The notes beneath the pieces were generated by a model. It did no database searches. It was not told where the DNA came from and saw only the letters and a list, made by a program, of their open reading frames with translations. The position numbers were made by a program, and so were the translations under genes. From Phytophthora sp. 'mugwort' (taxonomy: Eukaryota > Oomycota > Peronosporomycetes > Peronosporales > Peronosporaceae): a stretch of 64,000 bases of DNA. Below, piece by piece: positions 22,219 through 34,466 of this stretch; the stretch's first letter is position 1, and the number at the start of each line of letters is the position of its first letter. The DNA is taken from assembly GCA_033558025.1 (NCBI GenBank), contig JAUCEF010000018.1, positions 2,046,001 to 2,110,000 on the forward strand. Reading direction: 5' to 3'.

Positions 22219-25080
22219 TTGCTAAAGAGAGGACCTGGGACCTGCGATCGGCCGTGGTGTCCCGGGTGTGTGTTGAGTTATGCGGAGGACACCATTGGTT
22301 GCAAAGTGTACTTCCGAGAAGAGCATACGGCGAAGTTTGAAACCGATTTGCAGGTGGCGGAAGAAGTTGTTTATCGCGACCGCCATGATATAAAGCCTGA
22401 TGAGGACGACTTAACTGCATTGCATTTTACCAAGTCAATGCAGGATGACGAGACATACGAGGCCAGCATGGAATGAGCCAGACCAACAGTGTGATGCCTT
22501 CTGGACTCGACGAGGGCGAGGATGCTGTTGACGTGTCCGAGATCATGGACACTGTTGACTTTAATGCTCGAACTGTCGAGGCCTGCACCAACATGGTGAC
22601 GGGTGCGGAAGTGGACGTTGGTTTAAAAAAACATTACCGAGAAAGTGGACAAAAATGCCGTATCGATGAAGTTGAGAAACGCTGACGACAAGCAGACCGC
22701 TTCAGATGTACGTGAGCAAGCTGGTCACAATAATGAAGATACTGATGCTGTGGATGGCGAGAGTGTCGACGTGGAGACGACGGACTATGCACATAGCGAA
22801 CCTACCGGAGGTGATGACTTGGACTCTGACCCGGTTGCTGATTATGACTCAGCTGATGCGGAAACTGCGTCCGATGCCGGAACACGTGGGGCTTCGGTTG
22901 CAGAACAAGACATGGACGATGAAGATGAAGCGTTTTGCGACGGGAATTACTATCGTAAGTGTTTTTGCGTCGGAGCACGACGATGATAGACGTTCGTCGA
23001 GCATGTTGAACTTGGAAGAAGATCTCAGCAACAAGATGGAACATGTGTACCCCCAGTGAGAAAGATCGCGAAGTGATTGACGCGAGCGATTTGCTGGGCA
23101 ACCGGCTAAAGCAGGGTGGAAAACGCACACAGGGAAGAAACACCATCCGAAGAAGAGCTCGTTGAGCGTGAAGCTGATAAAGCTACGCCAAAGAAGACGC
23201 GATCTGGTCTTCGCGAGGCTAGCCAACGCAGACGGCCTGCTTATCTTGATGACTACGTAGCCAATGCTGTGCAAGCTACCTCACGCATCCTAGACCAAAA
23301 TAGCAAGCCACTAAGAGGAAGTGAAGTTTCGGATCCCGAAGAATCGTCGTGAAATGCTACGATCGAAATGGTGAGAGTTCTTTCTTCTGGAGTAGATGGA
23401 GGAGATGACAGCCCTCAAATCTAAAGGGGCTATCCAGGAGATTCCTGGCGAAGAAGTACCAAACGATGCACTCCCAATCAAGACGATGTGGGTGTACGCA
23501 CTGAAGACTGATCACCAAGGTTATGTGATCCGGTTTAAGGCACGCATCGTGGCACTAGGAAATTATCAGATAGCTGGTATCGACTTCCGTGAAACGTTCG
23601 CTCCTGTAGCGAGGATGTCAACCTTCCGGTTACTACTGGCCCTGGCTGCAGAGCTGGGTTTGCAAGTCTATGGTGGCGATATTAGCACAGCATACTTGAA
23701 CGCCAAGCTTCAGATTCGACAGTATTTGCGTTCTACTGCGGTTATCCGTGTGAGGCAAATGGCAACATGTACGCTGTTCTCAAAGCGCTGTATGGACTGC
23801 AACAGTCCGGAAGGAGTGCAATTCAGAGTTGAGTCAGTGGCTACATGAACATGGATACCAACAGTCACTAACGGAACCGTGCCTATACTACCGCTTCGAG
23901 GAAGAAATAATCATGTATGTGCTCGTATACGTCGACGACATCCTCGTTGGAACAAACAACGAGCAGCGCAAGACGAATTTGTTTGAAGAGCTGGACAAAT
24001 CGCACGGCATAAAAGACCAAGGACTACTGACACAATGTCTTGGGGTTGAGGTAGAGCAAACAACAGAGCACATTATGATTAGACAAAGTAAGTATGCGCC
24101 CGAGAGCTTGGACAAGTTTGGGTATTTGGAAGCGCATGCTGTAGGAAATCCAATGGAGATGAATGCTCACCTTGCTCCTACCACTGATGATGAGGAGATG
24201 AACACGGAGTTCCCGTATCGAGAGGCCATTGGGATGCTCATGTATCTGACCGCAAGTACCAGACCAGACTTGGCCTATACATTGGGACAGTTGAGTCGTT
24301 TCTTGGGCGCCCTTTGGCAAAACATGTTGGGGCTGTTAAAAGAGTACTGCGTTACCTAGTGGGCGCGATCAAATATGGAATCAAGTACATGAGACAGCAG
24401 CAGACCACTGGGGAATATGTGTTGAGAGGATTCTGTGATAGCGATTGGGCTAACGATCCCGAGGAGAGAAAGAGTACCACAGGGTTCGTGTATACACTGT
24501 CCGATGGCGCTATTGCTTGGATGTCGCGTCGTCAATCAATTATTGCGTTGTCAACGGCCGAAGCTGAGTATGTGGCCGCGTGTGAGGCGACGATGGAAGC
24601 AATCGCAATGGAAAATATTTTGCAGGAAAATCCTTCCGCATAATCGATCAAGTTGTGCCTTGGCATCGACAATCAGGCAGCATACGTGATGCCAACGAAT
24701 CCCACGTATAGCATCGAACTCGCCACATAGAATTAAGATGGCATATGTGCGTGAGCAGGTGGAGAAAGGAGCCATTGAGTTGCATAAGGTGAAGGGAGAA
24801 GACAATCCCGCCGACACGTTCACCAAGGCTCTGGAAAAGAGACACCTCAAGCGACTGTTAAAGTCCGTCGGAGTTGGTGGTGCTGATTAATCGAAGAAGC
24901 GTTCTTCGAGAAGGGCGTGTTGGAATAAATATCCGAGACCTGACATAACGGTAAAGTTGAGAAGCTGAGAAGCTGAGAGATCAGGTCAGTATATGAGAAC
25001 GGACTTGAACCCGAGAGTATTGGTAGAACGCTGGAGGTGGAGTGCTAATGCTCAATGCATTTAGTCTTCATTTCATTTTT
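22219..25080 (+). mobile_element. 5'-truncated Ty1/Copia retrotransposon
   Basis: Copia polyprotein pieces lie in order but in broken frames. First is the post-integrase linker (SYAEDTIGCKVYF, then TDLQVAEEVVYRDRH, from about 22270). Next is the reverse transcriptase start (NDALPIKTMWVYALKTD, then FKARIVALGNYQIAGIDFRE at about 23460-23600), the catalytic YVDDILVG at about 23922, and the Copia RNase H (CDSDWANDPEERKSTTGF, ALSTAEAEYVAACEA, at about 24430-24600). The end reads VGVGGAD near 24885. TGTTGGAATAAATATCC at 24919 may open the 3' LTR. Gag, protease and the integrase core are absent, so this is a 5'-truncated or partly deleted dead copy. Confidence 0.85.
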
Positions 25081-26014
25081 CATTCTCGTGTGAAAAATGC
25101 GCCTGGAACCGGTGGAAGTTCCAATAGAGGCGTTTAATGATGTTGTTAAGTAGATCGCGAACGGTCCATCGACGCTTATTCCGAAGCTGCTGCAGGAGCT
25201 GCGCAAGGCCCCGGCCGCCTGCCAATACGCCATCACACTACGTGAGCATGTGGCCGCTTTCTGTCTGGAAGACGATGAGGGTCAACAGGGTCATCAGTTC
25301 TTCTTGTGGATATTGCAGAGCTGGAGCAGACGCTTAAGGGGGTAGAAGTAGAGACACCACCGGAACTGGCAGCCGTGGAACTTGAGAGCTCCAAGTTTGA
25401 TAATTACTATGAGGTTCTTCAGGTAGACGAGGACTTTTTCCCTGATGACGGGGCCTTTGTGGTCGAGAAAGGGGCCCCCAAGACGGCCAAGGTGGACAGG
25501 GAGCGGCTCTTTGAGGAGGCCTCCGCGGACGAGCTGCGGATAGCTCGTGTACTTGTTCATGGAACTAGACGAGCTGCTGGAAGGTGTGTACAATGTATAT
25601 CGTGAGGTGAAGCAGGAGAACGCTCGTTGGTGGAAGCTACGGTGGTCGTGAAGCTGGCCTTGGACACTGCCAGTGCACTTACGTCGAGACTGCAGCTCCG
25701 ATACCCATCGCTCCGATTGGCACAAGACATGTACAATATTGTGAGGAATAGCTCACAAAAAGCTTTCGTCAGAAGATTCTACAGCTGCATGAAAGTATCA
25801 TGAACGAGCTGATGACTCATACCATATTCGGGACGGAACGGTCAAGTACGTGCCGGGGACATTTTTGCTTGATCTGTTGGGCGTGGGGATGGCATTGGAC
25901 GCCTTTTCAGTCTACGTCCCGGCCATTATATGCAGTCGGTCTTCTTCCCACCGGGTGTTTTTGGCGAAGCTTATGCGAAAATCGCACACCAACTTATGTC
26001 TTGATTCCGGACAG

Positions 26015-26865
26015 TAAAGGCCGTTCTTAAGTTCCCGGGACGAATCCCAGAAAAAACTGTCCCAAGTTCCCAAAATAAGAATGAAAGTCGGAAAGTTTAT
26101 GTAATTTACATAACTTAGAAAAAATCATAAACCTGTGCAACATCATAAATCGACGAATTTGCCACCACTCATCATTCACAGAAAGGAAGACAGTATGACA
26201 CGGCAATTACTGATGCGGCGCCAATACTGCTAAACTCGTTCCTTATGTGAAGCACAGCATTAAAACTTTCGTTGTCTTCGTCGTTGTAATTGGCAGTGAC
26301 GCTCCACCACATAGCTGACCCGCTAGGGGTGTTCAAGCGCTTCAGACTAGCGAGGTCCCCTAGGCTGGAGAGGCGCTCACAGCGAACATCAGAGAACAGT
26401 ACATTTAGCAGCCTAGATATGCAATCCACAGTCCTGCGGTCCGTCACACCTTGCTGAAAAGGATCTGGAACTACGTCTGTAGCCTGGATGGTCTCCATTA
26501 CGACGAGAGAGACTCGCAGGGCGGCCAAGTACGACGCTTTTTGTTCAGCGAAGCCGGCGTGGATTTCAGCCGCCGACATTCCGTGCGCAGAGCATTGGCT
26601 CCCCATGTCTTGTAGGTTTCCATGGCACCTTCGACGCGATCTAGCTCCTCCATTGCTGCTTGCGCTTGGCGCTTAGGTGGGGCCTTTAGTTGTGTATCCC
26701 ACCACTCGTCCCATTCCCGACAGTGCGAAATAAACTTGGAGCGGGACGATCTCGGGACTTCCTGGTCCTGCGTAATTTGCCCAGCCGATCAGTGATCGAC
26801 TGGGCAAATTACATTGCGCTATTGCGTCCCGGAAGCTGGGAGTGGGAACTTAAGAACGGCCCTAA
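26015..26865. mobile_element. PIF/Harbinger-like DNA element, 845 bp, TAA target duplication
   Basis: The element spans 26018-26862 with 18-base terminal inverted repeats (GGCCGTTCTTAAGTTCCC) and TAA on both sides (26015-26017 and 26863-26865). A three-base TWA duplication and GGCC/GGGC ends are typical of PIF/Harbinger. It has no transposase. On the minus strand there are pieces of a protein (REWDEWWDTQL near 26725, TWGANALRTECRRL near 26600) and a 144-codon open frame (26606-26172, no recognised domain), so it is non-autonomous or carries a decayed accessory gene. It interrupts the host pseudogene between codons for PDS and NDDKVF. Confidence 0.75.
26772..26812. repeat. 41-base near-perfect palindrome
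   Basis: GTAATTTGCCCAG at 26772-26784 and its complement at 26800-26812 enclose CGATCA-G-TGATCG. Only one pair (26785 with 26799) and the centre base do not match. It lies about 50 bases inside the right end of the Harbinger-like element and could be a subterminal transposase site or a hairpin. Confidence 0.9.
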
Positions 26866-27587
26866 CGACGACAAAGTGTTTCTAATGCAGCAATTACTGC
26901 TGCTCTATAATACTCTTGCTGACAGAAACCATGCTGCCAAGATTTAATACGACTTGGCACCGTTGGGGCCGTTTATGACAATCATGGACAAGTTTTTCAA
27001 AACGCGAGTAGTGACACTACCCGTGGTGTTTGCGTGCATGGGTTGGATGAAATCCGTGGCTACTTTTCAAGGACGTCGAGGTCTTGGTCGCAAGATCAGT
27101 CTCACGTTCAAGCACTCGAAGGATTTGCAGAAAAGAATCGAGGATGCATTGGAAAACAAGAAGGCGTTGCTTGCTTACACAAAGCCAACAGTCTCCTCGA
27201 GCGTTGTGCTGGAGAGATTAAGCTCTTCGTTTCGCTGGTCTGACGACGCTGAATCATCACTGTCAGTTTCTGCACATCGCGAATGAAGTGGTGTATGTAA
27301 CGTCAAAATTTCGTGCATTCGGCTACGTGTACAACGCGCTTGTACTAGAAGGATACCTTAATCGTATCCCGTTTTTCGATCAAGTGTACGACGTGTACGC
27401 TAAAGAGATTTTCACTCCGTCTCGAGCTACGGCGGTCCATGGTGCTTATAATCGCACGTATTTGCTTAGCTCCAACGTGCGAGTTAACCTGATCGATGCG
27501 GTGTATCGTGGTGAGGAGCTGCCTGCTCCGAACGAAGCCTATAAGAAGCGCAAAGCGTTCCATTTGAACGATGTGTTGGGTATCTTT

Positions 27588-27603
27588 CGATTAATTAAAT
27601 TGA
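27588..27603. repeat. Target site duplication, left copy
   Basis: CGATTAATTAAATTGA, 16 bases, identical to 29618-29633. The host frame reads RLIKL through it. Confidence 0.9.
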
Positions 27604-29617
27604 GGGGGTGTTAAGTGGCCTTCTATTTGGTTTGTGTTATCTTCTGTTTTCTATAGAAGCCTAATATGTAGTAAGACGCGAGACTATGTCTTGTCTGTCT
27701 ATGAATGCCCACAACACTCTGCGAGTGCCCGCAACACGAGTGCCCGCAACACACGCAGAATGTTGCGGGCACTCATAGACAGACACAAGACATAGTCCGA
27801 GAGCGGCACCGAGTTTCGGATGAAATCTTTGATGATGCTCTGGTGGCTGTTGTGGAGGGGGTATGTTCTGGTTGACCCCGGTTGTGGCGAGAAATTTCGC
27901 TCTGATTTTCTTATCGAGGGTGTTGATTCGCAAAAATACTTTTTGCAGTTCTGTCACCTTTGCGAGATTTTGGATTCCTTGGTGAATCACCGTTGCTGCC
28001 ACCTCGGGTTGGGTTGTCTTTCCTGATTAAACACATGCTCCCCGCTCGAATCGCCTCCCAGGAAGTTTCAATTATGTGGGAATAGAGTACCCATCCACCA
28101 TTCCAGCTTCCTTGTCCATTTGTTTTATAAGCTATCTCCAGAATCCACACTTAACATTTGTTGGCGTTGTGTTGCGGGATGCTGTGTTCATTATTTGCTG
28201 GCATACATCCAGGCAAAATCCTTGGACTCGCTTAAGTGAAATCCGCTTCCAGGCATTTGCTATTGCCATGACTTGGTAACTCCGGCGGTTTGTACTGCGG
28301 CGGTTGTCACTTCTTCATTGCTGTGTTTGTTTTTGAAAACAGCTTCAATCCGGAGTCTCCATAGCATTGCCGGTGTAGCGGTTACCCACATCCTCCATAG
28401 TAGTCCCATCGCGGCCGTGTGCTGGTAAGTCCATCTGCCGATGCACTGGTGCGCAAATGACAGAAAGGAAATCGAAATCGGCGGTGATTTCCTGCTAGCT
28501 ACTGCTGTCCTGAGTTGCTGCACTTGATGTTCAGTACATTTTCCTCCCATCCAGGCATTAATCCATGCTGTCCAAGCTGCTTTGATTTGTTGCAGTCCCA
28601 GATGAGGTGATCGATGGTTTTCTCCAAACATGTGCATTTCTGGTCGGGGCATTCTCGATTTTGTGGCCATCCGTTATGCCGCAAGTTAAGCACTCCGAGT
28701 GCGATTCGGTATATGGTCCAGTTCTGAAAATTAGTAAGGAGTCCTTCGTTGTTCCAGATTTGAGACGGACTTTGTAGCAGTGCTGCTTGTCCCCACTGTG
28801 AATTCTTGGCTCTTATCTGGGTCTTCTCAATCATTGGGGTCAATTTGTAATCGCTGTGAAGTTTGGATCTTTTGGTGCGTTGTTTCTTCAACGTCTTCGC
28901 GATATGGTTGGCGTGGTGACACGGTGTGCATGCCACGGATATCTACTTACTCGGGGATTTTGATCTAAAACTAATACCTACTTCACGCTCCCAGGCTTTC
29001 AGTTCCCGGTAGTCTGCGCTGTTTTGATAGTCTTCATCTACCCATGTCATTCTCCATTTCCATCCGTCTTCAGCCTTTGTCATGTGAAAGACCGGTGGTC
29101 CTGTTATATGAACTTTACTGGCTGTGATTATTGGAGTCTCTCCTATTTCTTTTAGCGTCCAGTATAGTCGGTGCCGAAGATTAGGGAGTGCCGTGGCTGT
29201 AGGAGCTTCGTCCGGCATATATTCCATAGATTCCACGGAACGCTTTGAAATACACTGCTACACCAACTCTTGATCTTTGAGGGTAATGAGTCCTGCTTTC
29301 AGAATCTTTCAAGGGAGGGTTTTAATGCAATGGATGCCGTCATCGTAATCTCTCCACTAAATGTGACTATTTCCTGGATACTACATGTGTGTACCATCGG
29401 GAAATCTCTCCTTCGCAGTGGTTTGCCTTTGTCATCTACCAGTACAGCATTGTCATCCCACGCGGAGTGCAGCAGGAACCTGGCATCTGTGGGTAATCTT
29501 GGTTCCACGGGTTTGTAGTTGTTGCATAGCCTAGAGTTTCGTCATTAATCCAGTAACAGGACGAGTACACATTCTGTCGAGCTGGGTTTTTTTTGTAGCC
29601 TTCGGAGGGTCATTGAA
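27604..29617 (-). mobile_element. 5'-truncated LINE (non-LTR retrotransposon) with 16-base TSD
   Basis: CGATTAATTAAATTGA occurs at 27588-27603 and again at 29618-29633, bounding a 2,014-base insert. On the minus strand the insert encodes the C-terminal part of a LINE ORF2: an RVT-type zinc-binding region (LRHNGWPQNRECPDQKC, then CLEKTIDHLIWDCNKSKQL) and downstream helical sequence (LLWRMWVTATPAMLWRLRIE), in broken frames between about 29236 and 28260. The reverse transcriptase and endonuclease are missing, as expected for 5' truncation. No poly(A) is visible at the 27.6 kb side, so the tail may have been an unusual one or may have been lost. Confidence 0.8.
27682..27797. repeat. Fold-back element with two tandem 15-mers in the loop
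   Basis: Arms of about 42 bases (27682-27724 and 27754-27797, a few mismatches and a two-base gap) pair over ACTATGTCTTG and CTGTCTATGA. The loop holds two exact tandem copies of GAGTGCCCGCAACAC (27723-27737, 27738-27752). It lies near the 3' end of the LINE insert and may be a small MITE nested in it. Confidence 0.85.
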
Positions 29618-29633
29618 CGATTAATTAAATTGA
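29618..29633. repeat. Target site duplication, right copy
   Basis: Identical 16-base copy. The host frame resumes directly as LNDKSVLSGG. Confidence 0.9.
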
Positions 29634-31891
29634 ACGACAAGTCAGTCTTGAGTGGTGGATCATGGGCGGAAACACTAGACGATGTGGCAAATATCTGCTC
29701 AAAAGAGCTTTTTGACACGCGGGTGCTGTCGCGTGACTTGCTCAAGCTGAACGACGATCTTACAAACACATTTCCTGAAATGGTTGTATTAGGCCAGCAA
29801 GAATATTTCCAGGAAATTATGGCAGATTCGGTTGCTGGCGAGTCTCGACAACAGTGAGTAAGCCGGGCTTTAGAAGAATCGGTGATGAAGATGGTGATGC
29901 CGCTTTTGGATGCCCTGCGGTCCGACGGGTCGATTGACATTGGTGCATTACCCGTCGAATGCGTGTTAATGCGTGTTACAGGTGCACTCGACGCATTGTT
30001 TGCGACGAAAATGTGCAGAGAAGTGGCAAATGTGATTAAAGCTAGATCCGCGACTCCATTGGATAGCTGCGAGCAAAGGTATTTTACGTTTCCATCACAG
30101 CTGGACTTTGTGAGCCAAGAGTATGGAGGCCAAGACGGTGGACCGAGAGGAGAACACTATGAGCAAGTGTTTGAAGATTTGGTGGCGTTGCTGAGAGAAG
30201 CGATGGTCCACTAAGTGGAAGTGACCTGAGTTACTTAAAATTAGTGCTCAAGAAAGACCCGAATTTGTTGGGTTTAATCTCAAGTGATCCAGATCCAGGG
30301 GTTAATAAAATGGATGATGACCTGTGTAGCCTGCTTCACCAAGCAGTTGCTGGCCCTGCACAGGACGCCACCTAGTCGACTGGATAACTTAAATGGGAGC
30401 TCTCATCATTCAACCGACGCTGCACTGCCGAAAGGAACCACTACAAAAAGAAATGAAAGTCCCTCGATGGCTTTACCCAAGCACCATGGCTGTATATAAT
30501 GCTGCAATAGCAGGATAGGAAGACATCGTCCGGGTCATTCTCGGTGCGGATAACATGGTGGATCTGAATACACCCACTTTCCACACGAAGGAAACCCTGG
30601 CCCATTTGGCTGTCAAGAACGGACACAAGAATTTGTTTAACATTGTTCGGGCATTTGGAGCTGATCTTCGGATCAAAGACGCTAATAAGCGAAGTTTGAG
30701 CGCCGTGGCATCTAACAGAGAATGGGCGCGTGAAATTGCTGCGAGTACAGCTGAGTTTTGCCAAGATTCCTGGAGATGCGAGAAGAAGTGACTCAATCTT
30801 ACCCCCGCAGATTACACCTCGCACTGTGCTCAGATCGATATCTGCCCAGCGTCAGAGTTTGAGTGAGACTACCAGTACGACCACAACGAGGGGGAAGTCT
30901 AACAAAAAGAAGGGTAAAAGAGGCATCAAGGGCGTCCCAAAGGAAGAAACAATGATCGCTGCAGCTGCAGTAGCAGGTGACAGCGTGATTGACACAAAGC
31001 GAGTGCTGATGCGTTTGCTGTAGTCAGCTGGATTGAAGAGTAACGAGAGTATGTAGTTGGAGAGCGCAACAGTGTTGGAGGACAAGCTTAGAAGACTGAT
31101 GACTGCAATTTTTTCCCGGCTGAGAGACCCTAAAATTATTGCCGGCGAAAAGACAGAGGATGTCCACAACGCTTACGAACTGATTAAAGATATGGAGGAT
31201 CTTGTCGCGTGCGAGTCGTCATTTGCTCTGAAGCAGTACATGGCATTCACATGATGCAAAAACTCAATAGAGTTGACCACCTCGCGATCGTCGTTCCTGC
31301 TCTCGCTCCTGTACTAGAACAATGCGACACGAGCTCATCCTATGCAGAGTTTGTGATTGGTACAGCTAAACTATGCGTCTCGGTTGATAGGAAACAACAA
31401 GCTCGTGAAATTTTGGACGTATTGGAAAAACGTTTGCTGAAAATACCTTTTGCGGAACGGGGGCCATCTGAATTCCGAGAACTCGTACAAGTGTATTCTT
31501 CCGCCCATTACTCAATGGGCTTGGGACAGACATCGAGTCCGAAATCGTTTATGCGTTTGGAATGGTACTTGACAAACACTGTGGAAGATTACGAGTTGCA
31601 GTTGGCTCTCGACGGGATGGCCCGCCGGCCCTTCTACTTCGCGTGCAGACTGACCGCCGAAGCGAGTGATCTAGACGTCGCTCGCGTGATGCTTGGTATT
31701 AGTATTATTCCTGATCTCGAGCACGTTGTGGTCCTTGGTACCGAGAGACGTGTCGTCTATGCCGGCACCAGTAAAGCTGATGTGGCACGTATTCGCGAAT
31801 TGGTGTTCACGTTGGCCGAGCATGCAAAGGTTAATTTAACGAGCTGAGCGCACAACCTCTGTTCACTTTGCAGACTTCGTGCATTCGACTA

Positions 31892-33000
31892 ATGGGTCCT
31901 TCGGGACGCTTCAGCGGCATGAAAACACGGAAAAGCAAAGCAGCATCGCGTAATCACTAGTGTTGAATAGGAACGCGTTCGGAACCGGTTCCAATCGTTC
32001 GGAATGCGTCCCTCTCATTTATAGCCTGCGGTCCCAAAATAAAACTGTAAATTGGACAGCACCTCTACGTAATTGCATCAAAAACTCGTAATGGATTAAC
32101 TTAAACTGATTAACTTAAACTGATGACCTACTATAGATGCAACGTGGACTTCATGTAGTCGACGCCTACCAAAGAAATAAACTGTTCAACCACCCATCGC
32201 GTCTTTGTCGTCCATAGTCTCGCTATCCACTTCTTCCGCCTCAGGATGCGACTGAACTCGAGCCAGGTCAACTTTGTCGCGCAAAAGATACCGCCATTGA
32301 TGTAGCTATAGACTAGCATATCGACTATTGATGCAGAAAGTCGGTATCGCTTCTTCGAATGGATGTAGTCCAATATACTCCAAGCTCGTTCGCTTGCCGC
32401 CGAAGAAGTTGGATCGAGAACACCATCTCCGCAAGGTAAGACAGCTTCTTGTACTTTTTGTTCTTGTTCCTGTGCACTACCCACCAGTCCAGCGGACCCG
32501 CTCCCGCATATCTGGCTCTCTTAGATTATCGAAAGTACGACGACGAGTGGGCGGTTGGTGAGCAGAACACGGAGACCATCTTGCTGACCGGCGCGATGAA
32601 GAAGCCGATATGCGGGTTTGACGCAGTCTTATCACTGGGTAGCGAGATCTGGATGGGGTTCCTGGCGATGGGGATGGAGTTCGGAATGTCGCAGCTGATA
32701 TACTGGGAGAAGCATGACGCGGGGGTCGACCTAGCGGTGTGAGTGCTCGTGGACTTGGACCTAGAGAGCGCAGCCGAGTCTCCGCGCAGGAGGGCATCTT
32801 GGCGTGCCGCTGCTTCACCTCCGCCGTGCTGCGCGCGGAAGTTGCGTACTTAATTGAATAAAAACATTTCGGAACATTCGGAACGGCCGGAACGTTCGGA
32901 ATAGGCATGGTTCCTATCCAACACTAGTAATCACTGGGGAAACAGCACGAAAATGGCGACAGATGTAAGTTAGATATTGAAATTTTACAGGTATTACGTG
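31892..33000 (+). pseudogene. Short ORF interrupted by the hAT element
   Basis: An ATG at 31892 opens a basic frame (GPSGRFSGMKTRKSKAASR) that runs into the hAT target site. With the element and one duplication removed, it continues WGNSTKMATD up to a GTAAGT donor-like site at about 32966, with a TTTTACAG acceptor-like site shortly after. It could be the first exon of a small basic protein. I do not recognise it and it may be chance. Confidence 0.25.
31958..32926 (-). mobile_element. hAT transposon relic with TIRs and 8-bp TSD
   Basis: The ends are TAGTGTTGAATAGGAAC and, complemented, TAGTGTTGGATAGGAAC, flanked by the exact 8-base duplication GTAATCAC (31950-31957 and 32927-32934). Both features are diagnostic of hAT. 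The minus strand at about 32484-32131 keeps the end of the hAT dimerisation region (SSAASERAWSILDYIHSKK, then MLVYSYIN). The BED finger and catalytic core are missing and the rest is out of frame, so the 969-base copy cannot move by itself. Confidence 0.85.
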
Positions 33001-34466
33001 TAGTATGTATCACCAAAGCTTTCATTAATTCGTAAGCTAGGTAGTAGTATGTTCTTGCTCGAGATTAACGGATTCGGTGACTGTGAGGGAGCAGATCCTA
33101 CGGGACCGCATCAAGTACAGTAGACGTGGCCGGAGACGGATAAGCACGTGCTGGTCACCCGCCGTCGCTACTGAAAGTGTCCCCAAGAGGAGATAAGCGA
33201 AATAGATGATTATCCAAAAGTTTCGAAAAGTTTTAGCAGTCGAACGTGGATATATATCTGGCTGGAAATTTTTATTGCAGCATCAATGGGGTGGATTTTG
33301 GAGAAGAATATTATGAAGAAGACGGCGTCGTACTGTTCGTGCTTACATGAAGACACACAATTCAGTTTCCCAAAAAACTTGCAATAAGCTGCTGGGTTGG
33401 GACCTGTCAACGAGTTGAATCTAGCGAGGAGTACTTGACAGCTCTGAAGGAGATTGCAGTTGTTAGTGGAAGGTTGCCGAAAACCAGAAGAGTCTGGATC
33501 CCGTGAAGGTGTACTTTACAGCAATTGTCCCTGATAGAGGGGATAAAATGGACGAGCTGAACCCGCTGGTTGGTATCTGCAAAGCTTTTTGGTAAGTTGT
33601 TGAGTTTGTGGACGATTTGCCGAGTTGGATGCGTGTGCATTATCCAAGATGTTCACTTGCCACACCTCCAGTCCTTCGCCACGAAGTACTTTTTAATTAA
33701 ATGTCTACTAACTACGTGACAATGCCAAACTTTTAAAGCCGCACTGAGGGCCACATAGCTACACACTTCGAAGAAGTTTGACGAGGTTAGTGTGTACCAG
33801 GACAAAGAAACGCCTAAGGACGGACGGAGTTAGCTACATCTAATACATCGCTGCCGCTCTCAGCCGGAATAGGAAAAGATGAGGACCAATATTCCATCTT
33901 TCCCAACGTTCAAACGAAAGTTGCTGAGATTAACGTTTTTCTGTCTATCGCGATGCGTATCTGAATTTTGTATGTTTCGACGGTAAAACCTACCTTTACT
34001 TATGGAACGGAAACCCAGACAACCTCTTCGTTTAAAAAGACTCGTGATTACGTTAGTCTCGGCATGACAAGCCCAAAGCTCCGTCAGAAGTATATACGAG
34101 AACAAAGCTGGATTCTCAACACTACGACTTGCAACAAAAAAACAGTCATGTGTTCATGCCCAGGTTCTATTAGACTATTATGCGTAATTCGCGGACGTCT
34201 ACCACGACACAATTTTCGGCTTCTAAAAAAAATTAGTGTCAACCAGCGGAGGCAAGGCATAAGGTACAATCGGTAAATGTATGGACCCAAGGTGAGCAAA
34301 CAAGCAGTTTCGTGTCTTTAACCAATTTCAGCGACCTGGTATAACGAAAGATTTCGCACACGGGTTCTAGCGATTGATTTTTTTGTAGAAGGCCAGTTCA
34401 TCGTCTTGAATCGCAAGATAGGGATGTGCCGGTTCGGTGGCATCTTGCACCTACATGCAAACCGCA
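32935..34466. other. Intergenic, decayed coding traces
   Basis: Short plus-strand traces (EEYYEEDGVVLFVL near 33300; VYFTAIVPDRGDKMDELNPL near 33500; traces near 34150-34290) suggest a very old pseudogene. No frame exceeds about 100 codons and no family is recognisable. Confidence 0.4.

Larger units (their letters stand above)
25098..31847 (+). pseudogene. Dead multi-domain host gene (ankyrin-containing), split by two transposons
   Basis: Plus-strand coding pieces continue one another across many frame changes and stops: 25098-25300, 25306-25600, 25800-26015, 26863-27286 (in-frame TAA at 26945), 27288-27600, 29630-29856, 29882-30214, 30480-30790, 30790-31023 and 31057-31847. Removing the Harbinger-like insert (26018-26862) and the LINE insert (27604-29617), plus one copy of each target duplication, restores continuous frame at both junctions. 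About 3.9 kb of gene remains. Recognisable parts are an ankyrin stretch near 30540-30700 (ETLAHLAVKNGHKNLFNIVR) and a Lys/Ser-rich segment near 30890. The helical N-terminal half faintly recalls DUF6604-type proteins of fungi and oomycetes, which also carry ankyrins; this is a weak impression. Function is otherwise unknown, and it is clearly inactive. Confidence 0.75.

Noticed and set aside
27723..27752. Possible CRISPR or satellite array
   Set aside because: Only two 15-base copies inside a hairpin, and the genome is eukaryotic.
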